DNA from: Pseudomonadota bacterium
Lineage (GTDB): Bacteria; Pseudomonadota; Gammaproteobacteria; Thiotrichales; Thiotrichaceae
Reading direction: 5' to 3'
Length of the DNA stretch: 64,000 nt
Assembly (NCBI GenBank): GCA_002747435.1
Contig: PDPH01000049.1
Span: forward strand, 31,000 to 94,999
Shown here in pieces: positions 18,605 to 27,362 of this stretch (the first letter of the stretch is position 1; every line of letters starts with the position of its first letter). A program made the translations under genes and the position numbers. The notes below the pieces were generated by a model. The model searched no databases, was not told where the DNA came from, and worked only from the letters and a program-made list of their open reading frames with translations.

Positions 18605-18645
18605 GAATCGTCCGTCCTGTCTGTCCTATCTCTTAGCATGGTCTA

Positions 18646-19293
18646 TCAGCCTGCTGCTAACTGTTTAACCGCTGTCTGTATTTGTGTTAGTAAGTCCTGA
18701 ATGGCATCGTGCTTGAGCTTCATGGAAGCCTTGTTGACAATTAATCTAGCACTAATGTCAGCCATATGTTCCAACGGTTCCAAACCATTGGCACGCAAGG
18801 TACTGCCGGTATCCACCACATCCACAATACAATCCGCCAAACCCACTAAAGGCGCGAGCTCCATTGAACCATAGAGCTTGATAATATCCACCTGTCGTCC
18901 TTGGGCTGCAAAATAACGCTGGGCGCAATACACAAATTTAGTGGCTACCTTAAGCTTATTCTGCGGTAATGGCTTATTTGGAACACCTGCCACCATGAGC
19001 TTGCAATTAGCGATTTTCAAATCAAGCATTTCATAAAGACCGGCGCCACCATGCTCCATGAGCACATCCTTACCTGCAACCCCTAAATCAGCCGCACCGT
19101 ATTGCACATAAGTAGGTACATCGGTCGCACGTACAATGACGATCTTAACTTCATCCCGATTGGTATCCAGAATCAGCTTGCGGCTAGTTTCTGGATCATC
19201 TGTCGGCCTAATTCCAACAGCATCTAATAAGGGCAAGGTATCCTTGAAAATACGCCCCTTGGATAAGGCCAGCGTAATGGTCTTTTTCATCAC
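18646..19293 (-). CDS. hisG: ATP phosphoribosyltransferase, short form
   Basis: First step of histidine synthesis, joining ATP and PRPP. The 215-residue length marks the short HisG, which lacks the C-terminal regulatory domain and needs HisZ as partner; hisZ is not in this window. The N terminus ([16 protein letters not shown]), [19 protein letters not shown] and the PRPP site [16 protein letters not shown] are clear. It follows murA by 15 bp, an order seen in other gammaproteobacteria. Confidence 0.95.
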   Translation of the reverse strand: MMKKTITLALSKGRIFKDTLPLLDAVGIRPTDDPETSRKLILDTNRDEVKIVIVRATDVPTYVQYGAADLGVAGKDVLMEHGGAGLYEMLDLKIANCKLMVAGVPNKPLPQNKLKVATKFVYCAQRYFAAQGRQVDIIKLYGSMELAPLVGLADCIVDVVDTGSTLRANGLEPLEHMADISARLIVNKASMKLKHDAIQDLLTQIQTAVKQLAAG

Positions 19294-19308
19294 AAACTAC
19301 CTGCTTTC

Positions 19309-20652
<1,344 letters not shown>

Positions 20653-20748
20653 TCATATGAAATGATCTTGAATTCAGCGTGTAATTCTCACATGAATTGA
20701 GCCTGACAAATTCAATCCTCTGTTCATGATCTCAGGATAAACGTGATC

Positions 20749-21111
20749 ATGAATGTGAACGAACTGACCACTCTGGAGGCCATTGATGCCTTCTTATCGG
20801 GTACACGGCCTGTTGCCTTTTCCGCATTGGCCGACAAAGTTGATCGTTATCGCTAGTTGGAAAAAACGCTGTTTCAATGGCGTTACCACCCGCGTCCTCG
20901 CAGGGAGAAAGGCCAACTTCTGCTGTTTATGGAACGAGTCTGCGACTATTCCCGCCCTCAACTCAAGCGGTTGATTGCCCAGCATCGTCAAACAGGGCAC
21001 ATTCACTGGCATCCGACTCGGAAGAATGGATTTAAACGACGCTATACGACTGAAAAAACAGACTTAAAGCTGATGGAAAATTACACCAGCTTCAGGATCA
21101 TTTTTCGATGA
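20749..21111 (+). pseudogene. Broken DDE-type transposase/integrase, N-terminal remnant
   Basis: From the ATG at 20749 the frame reads MNVNELTTLEAIDAFLSGT, VAFSALADKVDRYR, then an in-frame TAG at 20854-20856 where related transposases have Trp, and continues LEKTLFQWRYHPRPRREKG, YSRPQLKRLIAQHRQTG, FKRRYTTEKTDLKLMEN until a stop at 21109-21111. This is the N-terminal helix-turn-helix part of a known IS-type integrase family. After about 21079 the homologous reading appears to move to the +1 frame (HQLQDHFSMRKHC), and the catalytic DDE core is missing. Thus nonsense mutation, probable frameshift and truncation all mark it as dead. A 9-bp inverted repeat (TTCATGATC 20723-20731, GATCATGAA 20745-20753) overlaps the start and may be an old element end or operator. 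Confidence 0.8.
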
Positions 21112-21157
21112 GAAAACACTGTAAATTACGACCAAAATTATGACGCTGCTATTAAAC

Positions 21158-21967
21158 TCACTTAACCCATAAGAAAAGTATTACAATGACCAAACTGAAA
21201 CTCCAAGCTACTGTCATCCCAAAGTACCTTGTCAAGGGGTATTTTTTATCAATTGTTTTTTCTAAAAAGTTATACACCATCTTTGCACTACCTAACATAA
21301 GTACAGTAGGATGATTTTCAGAATGGGTTGCTACCAACTCCAGTTCATCACCACGACGAACCAATTTACCAAAAGCAGTCAGCTTATCATGTTCTTTTGC
21401 CCACTGTTCTATAATCTGAAAGTGCTTATATTTCCTTTGTTCCCTTGGGATAGGCTGTTGCAAAGGATTGCTAATGCTTTTTTCTGTATAATTATGTAAC
21501 TGATAATAATATGCAGTTTCTAAAAAGTCAGGCATATTCAGCTTTACCGTGACTTCATTATTTTTGAGCCATACTGTTTCTTCCGAAATTTGCTGCTGGA
21601 GTTTGCTCTTAACAGTTTCATAACCCTTGCTAGGCTTTTTACGTTTGCTTTCCCAAATACCCAAAACTTTACTGACAAATAGACTACAAGTCTGTTGTGA
21701 ATAAGGTGTTGATAATGTATTGACGCTTAATAACTCTCCTTCCATACGAACATAGCAATCATACATATCCGGTGACGTGATAGGCGCTTGCTGCATGTAA
21801 TTTATCAATTCGACAGCCTGTTTTTTATGACGCATATATTTAAATGCTTGCCAAACAGCAAATAGACTCATTATCAACAATAAGGCTAGAATAAAATAAT
21901 TTACATGGCTATAAGCTATAAAAATAGCAACAGTGACTATGCTATTAAAAATCCAAGCCTTAGCCAT
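21158..21967 (-). CDS. GIDE-domain-like membrane protein of the radical SAM cassette
   Basis: The true start is taken as the ATG at 21967 (MAKAWIF), which overlaps the stop of the Asn-rich gene by 8 bp; a longer frame exists only because it runs through the Asn tract in another frame. The 269 residues show N-terminal hydrophobic helices (about 5-42), a soluble stretch, and a C-terminal helix (SFSLVIVILFLWV). The middle, CYVRMEGELLSVNTL, TPYSQQTCSLFV and FGKLVRRGDELELVAT, recalls the GIDE domain of MUL1-like membrane proteins; the RING finger is absent. Which face of the membrane the domain lies on is not clear. The role is unknown; the coupling suggests it works on or anchors the modified Asn-rich protein. 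Confidence 0.7.
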   Translation of the reverse strand: MAKAWIFNSIVTVAIFIAYSHVNYFILALLLIMSLFAVWQAFKYMRHKKQAVELINYMQQAPITSPDMYDCYVRMEGELLSVNTLSTPYSQQTCSLFVSKVLGIWESKRKKPSKGYETVKSKLQQQISEETVWLKNNEVTVKLNMPDFLETAYYYQLHNYTEKSISNPLQQPIPREQRKYKHFQIIEQWAKEHDKLTAFGKLVRRGDELELVATHSENHPTVLMLGSAKMVYNFLEKTIDKKYPLTRYFGMTVAWSFSLVIVILFLWVK

Positions 21968-22361
21968 TATTGTTTCCGTTATTGTTGTTATTATTATTAT
22001 TGTTGTTGTTATTATTGCTACTCCATTCATGTGCCCAAGCTGAACCAATGCCCGACATAAATGCACTTGGCTTTTGAGCTGAACCCAAATAGTACTCTGG
22101 ATTGATACGTGTAATCTTTCGACCGTTAAAACGAATAAATTCATCACCTGCGTAATGACTTTTAATGGATTCTACTTCTGGCTTAGCTTTATCATTTTGG
22201 ATATAGTAAAGTGTATTATTGCGGTAAAGAATATGACGATCTTCTGTACCTGCACTTAAAAAACGATAAATATTCTTATGTAAGTACTCACGATCATTTC
22301 GACAAGCAATATGATCAAGAAAAAAATCAATTTTTTCTATTGAAACAGTTTGATTTTGCAT
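21960..22361 (-). CDS. Asn-rich small protein, putative radical SAM substrate
   Basis: I take the ATG at 22361 (MQNQTVS), with AAGGAG 8 nt upstream and only 2 bp after the radical SAM stop. The 133 residues form an N-terminal domain of about 95 residues with a single Cys, then GSAQKPSAFMSGIGSAWAHEWSS, then 13 Asn in a row, Gly, three Asn and a final Gly. The Asn codons are mixed AAT and AAC. Size, position next to a SPASM enzyme, and a Trp/His-rich plus repetitive C terminus fit a RiPP-like precursor, with WAHEWSS offering aromatic residues for crosslinks. I know no named family with this layout. No protease or exporter is adjacent. Confidence 0.75.
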   Translation of the reverse strand: MQNQTVSIEKIDFFLDHIACRNDREYLHKNIYRFLSAGTEDRHILYRNNTLYYIQNDKAKPEVESIKSHYAGDEFIRFNGRKITRINPEYYLGSAQKPSAFMSGIGSAWAHEWSSNNNNNNNNNNNNNGNNNG

Positions 22362-22363
22362 AA

Positions 22364-24163
22364 TTAAAACTCCTTCCAATAAAATTCCAAATTAGGGAAA
22401 GGCAAGTTAATTGCCTGTATATGATAAAAAGCATTTTTCCTATGTTTATTATAATGATATTCTCTTAATGCCTTAGTCGTTACAAATAAATTATTTCTTA
22501 TGCCATCTTTATAAAAAACAGCATGACTTTTTAATACTATAGACAAATCATATAAATAATAGTCACCTTGTTTATCGGATACCGCCATCAATGACTGACT
22601 ATACAAAGCATAATCAAAAATATGCTCTTGCTTACTGCGACCCTCATCACCGTAAGTGACTGGTGTATCGCGTAGCATCATTAATAACACATAGTTATTA
22701 GTTGATTCATCGGTTGCTATGCTAAAAGCATCTTGATGTACGCCGAGTATTAATTGACTACGTGAATTTAAAAATTCTAAATCATGCGTATTCTTTAGTA
22801 TAGGCGACTCTAGTGCGTATTGCTCACCATTCACTTCAAGAAAAAATAAGTTATTACCAAAAAGCTCCGCTAGAACTTTATCTTTAGCAATGAGCTGACT
22901 AAGGCTATTCTCTTCACTGCTTAGCTCAGGTGTAATATAAGCAGGTTTACGTGCCTCAGTTTGAGTAATTTTATGAATATTATTACGAAATAATATGCGC
23001 CGACTGTAATCCTTGATTTGCTGGCGCGGCATCGGTGGGTAACGCTCAGGATCTTCACTATACATTAGCTTTTGCAGGTCGCAAGTATAGCTTTTTTTCA
23101 AGCCTGTCTCAGTACGCACAAAAGTGCAACCTGCATGACAATAGTGAATATACTCACACTGCAAGCAATCATGTGACAAGTCCATTTTATTTTCATTACG
23201 CTCAATTACCTGCCAAGCATTATTAATAATACTATCAATACTATCCTTGAAAATATTGCCATAATAGTACTGTTCAGAAGATTGTCCACGTGGGCAAGAA
23301 TAAACTGAGCCATCATACTGCAATAGAAAGAACTTATTGCCACAATTAACCGCCGAACAACAGTAATCAGGTGTAAACTCACAAAACCATTCTTGTCTAA
23401 ATCCTGCTTCTAGCGCTGTACCTACAAAAGCTTTTTTCAATTTCTGATATAATTTTATTTGCCCTTGTGAATTAAGCATTGTTAAACCAGAATGACGCTC
23501 CTTGTATTTTTGAGCATTCTGTTCAGAATCGAAGCTAAACATAATATTAAATCGAGTCATATCTAGCCCGATGTCATAATGAATATAATTAATAGCTTCA
23601 ATAAAGGCATCAACCTGATCTAAATGCGCTTGGGTGATCACACAAGACAATTTTTTACGGTGAGGATAATTAGCCAATAAGCGCAAGCTATTTTCTATAC
23701 GCTCCAAGGTACTGCCATCCTTTTTATCAACACGGTATTTATCGTGTAAGTGCAAAGGCAAATCCACACTACCACTAATAGAAACTTCAAATTCCTTAAA
23801 TAAATCATAGTGTTTAGCAAAGTTCAGCAAATTGGTTTTGATATGGACAGGGTTGAGTCGAAAACCAAGCTGGCGAATAGACTCACCATATTGTTGATAG
23901 TGCTCTTTAGCAATCTGGAATAAACTACGTAAGGTTTTACTCGGCAAAGTCGTGACTTCGCCACCGTGAAAAGACAAGTTAAACGGTAAATAACCTGCAT
24001 CCAGTAAGCGAGACAGCGTGAACTGTAAGGTAGAAACGGCTTGCTCATTATCCGGTCGGGCTTCGGTTAGCTCTCCTAAATAGCAATACTGACACCCCAT
24101 ATTGCAAAAAATAGTAGGCACATACAATAAATGTATAGGCTTTTTAAAGGCAGTCATTTGCAT
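22364..24163 (-). CDS. Radical SAM/SPASM maturase with C-terminal extension
   Basis: Start at ATG 24163, with GGAGGAG 5-6 nt upstream, gives 599 residues; an upstream in-frame GTG lies inside that site. Cys20, Cys24 and Cys27 (CNMGCQYC) bind the radical SAM cluster, and SFHGGEVT is the SAM-binding GGE. A SPASM region for auxiliary clusters follows (CCSAVNCG, YSCPRG, CLQCEYIHYCHAGC, YTCDL). About 200 more residues with no Cys-rich pattern form the C terminus, perhaps for substrate recognition or partner binding. It would cut SAM to a radical and modify a peptide, most likely the Asn-rich protein encoded 2 bp downstream. It is AT-richer than neighbouring genes. Confidence 0.88.
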   Translation of the reverse strand: MQMTAFKKPIHLLYVPTIFCNMGCQYCYLGELTEARPDNEQAVSTLQFTLSRLLDAGYLPFNLSFHGGEVTTLPSKTLRSLFQIAKEHYQQYGESIRQLGFRLNPVHIKTNLLNFAKHYDLFKEFEVSISGSVDLPLHLHDKYRVDKKDGSTLERIENSLRLLANYPHRKKLSCVITQAHLDQVDAFIEAINYIHYDIGLDMTRFNIMFSFDSEQNAQKYKERHSGLTMLNSQGQIKLYQKLKKAFVGTALEAGFRQEWFCEFTPDYCCSAVNCGNKFFLLQYDGSVYSCPRGQSSEQYYYGNIFKDSIDSIINNAWQVIERNENKMDLSHDCLQCEYIHYCHAGCTFVRTETGLKKSYTCDLQKLMYSEDPERYPPMPRQQIKDYSRRILFRNNIHKITQTEARKPAYITPELSSEENSLSQLIAKDKVLAELFGNNLFFLEVNGEQYALESPILKNTHDLEFLNSRSQLILGVHQDAFSIATDESTNNYVLLMMLRDTPVTYGDEGRSKQEHIFDYALYSQSLMAVSDKQGDYYLYDLSIVLKSHAVFYKDGIRNNLFVTTKALREYHYNKHRKNAFYHIQAINLPFPNLEFYWKEF

Positions 24164-24250
24164 GGAAACTCCTCCCACTTATTTTTATTTAGAATCGCTT
24201 TTTTATTTTAATCAATTAATTTTACAAGTTAATCTCCTATGACATCATGC

Positions 24251-25300
24251 TTAAACTATTGCCAAACGCTTCCCCTTTTTTTTGCGCTTTTTCTTATGGC
24301 CACCGCCTATTATGGTCAGTATAGTCGCTAATAAAGACGCACCTGCCGCCGCAAGCGCCATAAAAAACTCCACGGTATGGCGCAAAACACGCATAGTGCC
24401 AATAGCAGCGCGTCCCAATAAGTGCATGACACCACGTGTTTGTGAACCGTAAACTGCACTGACTTTTTCCAAACGACGCAAGTCGTCGGTATTTTCTACA
24501 TAGCGCATTAAATCAACTGTATCCGCCAAGGAGGTAGAACGGCGAATATTATTAACACGTTCCGTTGTCTCGCCCAAGGCACGAAATGCAGCCGGGTTAT
24601 ACGCATCATTAGCAGCACGGCGCAAAGCACTCATACTGCGCTCCCCACGAGTAGCTAACAAAAACTTCTGGTAATCAAATACATCCTCACTTTGCCTGAG
24701 CAAGATACGCTGAAAAGCAGGTGTGACCTTGTTTGCTCTGACAGCCGTTTTCAAGGCAGATGAACCCGCCTTAGCCGGTGCTAAAGTACCTGAGCTAATA
24801 ATGGTGGCTGCGGTTAGCCCAACGCCAACACCCGCTAAGCCTACAATGAGCGCATTCACTTCCTGTCCGGCTTCATGCAAATCATATTGCTCTTTCAAAT
24901 CACGTACGTCACCGACAACGGTAAAATCCGCCGTCACCGCCCCCAAAACACCAGCAGTATCTTCACCCTGCCCGTCAATAAAACCATTGGTAAAACGGCT
25001 TACATTGCGTACTGTCGTATTCCAAGTCGATTCCAGTGCTTCGATGCGGGGTAAATAAACAGCAGTGTCCACCGCATAAGCAAAACGCCCTGCTAGCGCC
25101 ATATACATACGCGCTTCTTCTGGATTATCGTTTTGGATCGCTTGCTCAATGCGTTGCTCAAAATCCTGTGTTGTTACATTAGTTTTCATTAATGCCGCAA
25201 TATCCTGTGCCTGCTCATCAAACTTCCAGTAATCCATAATGGCCACCAAACTGAAAACCAGTGAAGTCAATGCAATGATAAATACGATAAAGCGAAACAT
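24251..25300 (-). CDS. Hypothetical membrane protein
   Basis: Not recognised. The 349 residues start with a membrane helix or signal anchor (RFIVFIIALTSLVFSLVAIMDYW), then a helical region, a Gly/Ala-rich hydrophobic stretch (about 155-180), a long Arg-rich helical part with many RR/NN repeats, a second hydrophobic stretch near 315-335, and a very basic tail (HKKKRKKKGKR). It follows metA by 15 bp and is probably the last gene of that operon. The tail might bind acidic partners such as nucleic acid or lipid heads; this is a guess. Confidence 0.65.
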   Translation of the reverse strand: MFRFIVFIIALTSLVFSLVAIMDYWKFDEQAQDIAALMKTNVTTQDFEQRIEQAIQNDNPEEARMYMALAGRFAYAVDTAVYLPRIEALESTWNTTVRNVSRFTNGFIDGQGEDTAGVLGAVTADFTVVGDVRDLKEQYDLHEAGQEVNALIVGLAGVGVGLTAATIISSGTLAPAKAGSSALKTAVRANKVTPAFQRILLRQSEDVFDYQKFLLATRGERSMSALRRAANDAYNPAAFRALGETTERVNNIRRSTSLADTVDLMRYVENTDDLRRLEKVSAVYGSQTRGVMHLLGRAAIGTMRVLRHTVEFFMALAAAGASLLATILTIIGGGHKKKRKKKGKRLAIV

Positions 25301-25315
25301 GTTGAACTGCCTTGG

Positions 25316-26386
25316 CTAATGCCTCATGCCCAATGGGTCTTCTGGATCAATACCCTGCATGAAGGGTAAGTAACGTTCACTATGAGTGAGTTGGTACACT
25401 TTGCCTATCCAGTTATTGATAACACTCTTGGCGGTATCACGCCAAGTATTTGGCAATAAAGGACGCAACAAGGCTTCTGGAAACTTTGGCAAATCACTGC
25501 CCTGCTGACGACTTTGTTCCAATTGTAGACGATACTCATTAAGAATAGCCTTTACCTGTGGACGCAAATAGTTTTCTGGAAAAGGCGGATAATCAAGCCG
25601 ACGACCGGCAAACCAAGCATCGACCTCACGCTTGAATTCCTTCAGTAAACTAACACCATCATATTCAGGGTGTCCCTGAAAAAAAATAAAGCGAAATAAA
25701 TCTGGACTGACCGCCAAATGCACACCAGCTTCCGCACTTTCTGCCAGAACTTGTAAGTCATGTGCACTTAGTTGTTCCCGATCAATTTGATTAAAACGGG
25801 AATGTGGCACATCAAAGTGCGTATTAAGATTATAGACCAAAGGATGTTGTGGCAGGGTTAAAGCATGCGTGTAAACCCCCCAACGCTTAAAACCCAAAGG
25901 TCTGCGGCGGATACCGTATAAATGCTGCATAATGGCGTGGCTCGCCAAACAAGAGCACAAGGTAGAAGTGACATTCTCCTTTGCCCAACTTACCACTTCC
26001 ATTAAGCCTTTCCAAAAAGGCTCATCCTCCAAATGCGGATGAACCGGCGCAGCACCCGTAATAATCAGGGCATCCAAACCTTGCTCACGTATATCCGCAA
26101 AGTGCTCGTAATACTGGCTAATATGCGCTTGAGCTGCTGCTTTGCGTGGTAAACCATCCAAGGTAAATACGTGCATATGAAATTGAGCAATCAGGTTAGA
26201 CATACCGACCAAACGGAAAAACTGCCGCTCTGTGGCCAGCAACGCACCATCCGGCATCATATTCAGCAAACCAATATGCAGCTCGCGTATATCTTGATGG
26301 GAAGCGTAGTCCGCCGCCAATATATCCTGCCCTTCAGCCAATAAATGCTGAAAGGTCGGCAAACCGGAATGATCAACCAATGGCAT
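25316..26386 (-). CDS. metA: Homoserine O-succinyltransferase (MetA family)
   Basis: Activates homoserine for methionine synthesis in the cytosol. The 356 residues share the MetA layout: HIGLLNMMPDGALLATERQF near the N terminus, ITGAAPV, the catalytic-Cys block TLCSCLASHAIMQHLYGI, and the FFQGHPEYDG segment holding the catalytic His and Glu. The Cys block reads LCSCLASHA rather than the FGVCWGAQA of E. coli MetA, so this is a divergent branch. Acyl-donor choice (succinyl versus acetyl-CoA) is not proven. It lies 2 bp after a P-loop ATPase gene. Confidence 0.88.
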   Translation of the reverse strand: MPLVDHSGLPTFQHLLAEGQDILAADYASHQDIRELHIGLLNMMPDGALLATERQFFRLVGMSNLIAQFHMHVFTLDGLPRKAAAQAHISQYYEHFADIREQGLDALIITGAAPVHPHLEDEPFWKGLMEVVSWAKENVTSTLCSCLASHAIMQHLYGIRRRPLGFKRWGVYTHALTLPQHPLVYNLNTHFDVPHSRFNQIDREQLSAHDLQVLAESAEAGVHLAVSPDLFRFIFFQGHPEYDGVSLLKEFKREVDAWFAGRRLDYPPFPENYLRPQVKAILNEYRLQLEQSRQQGSDLPKFPEALLRPLLPNTWRDTAKSVINNWIGKVYQLTHSERYLPFMQGIDPEDPLGMRH

Positions 26387-26388
26387 GT

Positions 26389-27243
26389 CTATTCACCTGC
26401 CTGCCGCTTTAAAGCGGCTGCTACCAAGCTATTGAAATCCTCTTCGCTGCGAACTTTAGCAACTTCCTCAGAAGTGACCGTATAGCCGTAGTCACGTACA
26501 ATGGCTTCGTAACGTGGAATACGCGAATGGAACAAGCGTGGAAATATCCAGCGCGTAAATTCATCTGGCTCAATTTGTGCGGCATATTGCAAGCCGCTTT
26601 CCTGCAAATAAATCGCCAATTGCTCCTGTAAGAAGGCTGTGCGGTAATACAAAGGCTTGGGATCACTTTTAGCACGTTCAATCAGTTTCTGCTCTTCCGC
26701 TGCCGTAGTCACCTTGATATACAGAATCAAACTGTGCTCAGCCAATAGATCCATCACACCAGGCTCATCCAACTCACACAAACTACCCCCCACATCGTTC
26801 ACAAAATGTGAATAACCATAAATATGGTATGCTTTCTTAATAAAATCAGGCACATCATACATTGCGCTGATTTCAGCTTGGCGATACATTTCTTGGCGGT
26901 GAATAAACTCATGCAATGGCACGCCACCGTATTCGGGATTACCCAGCTTGCCGACGAAGGACAATACCGGCCCTAGATCATCGACATGAATATTATTCGT
27001 AATATAAATCCAGTCTTTGCGGAGCAAATCTTTCAAGAAAGGCACTTTCATAGCCTGTTCCTTGATCAAATCAAGAATAGGCTCATCCAGATAACGCTTA
27101 CCTATACGGTAATCGCCTGAGTAATGAAACCAATCATGCTGGCGTAAAGTGGCGGACAAATGGGTTTTGCCCACGCCAGACATGCCTAACAAGGTAACAC
27201 TCTTATTTCTCCAAGCTAGGTACTCTTCAGCCGACAAACGCAC
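26389..27243 (-). CDS. P-loop ATPase/kinase-like protein of unknown function
   Basis: The 284-residue protein has a Walker A motif GMSGVGKTHL (about residues 20-29) followed by SGDYRIGKRYLDEPILDLIKEQ. There is no ABC signature and no membrane segment. Shikimate-kinase-like or nucleotide-kinase folds are possible. Similar ATPases of unknown role occur in other Proteobacteria. It is the first gene of a three-gene unit with metA. The start is the ATG at 27243. Confidence 0.75.
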   Translation of the reverse strand: MRLSAEEYLAWRNKSVTLLGMSGVGKTHLSATLRQHDWFHYSGDYRIGKRYLDEPILDLIKEQAMKVPFLKDLLRKDWIYITNNIHVDDLGPVLSFVGKLGNPEYGGVPLHEFIHRQEMYRQAEISAMYDVPDFIKKAYHIYGYSHFVNDVGGSLCELDEPGVMDLLAEHSLILYIKVTTAAEEQKLIERAKSDPKPLYYRTAFLQEQLAIYLQESGLQYAAQIEPDEFTRWIFPRLFHSRIPRYEAIVRDYGYTVTSEEVAKVRSEEDFNSLVAAALKRQAGE

Positions 27244-27293
27244 GTATCACCCCCATAACAGTCATTATTGCAAAGTTCCAAGCATAACATGCA

Positions 27294-27317
27294 AAAGGCA
27301 TCCCGAAAGATGCCTTT
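27294..27317 (-). terminator. Intrinsic terminator after sucA
   Basis: On the minus strand AAAGGCATC-TTTCGG-GATGCCTTTT forms a 9-bp stem with a 6-nt loop ending in T-rich sequence, 46 bp past the sucA stop. Confidence 0.8.
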
Positions 27318-27362
27318 GCTATAGAAACACGATAAAAGAAAAACTTAGCTTACTATTTCACC

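Noticed and set aside
21968..22147. Long N-terminal extension of the GIDE-like protein
   Set aside because: It only translates the Asn-rich gene in another frame (giving an Ile/Thr run from the Asn codons). The ATG at 21967 overlaps the stop of that gene in the usual coupled way.
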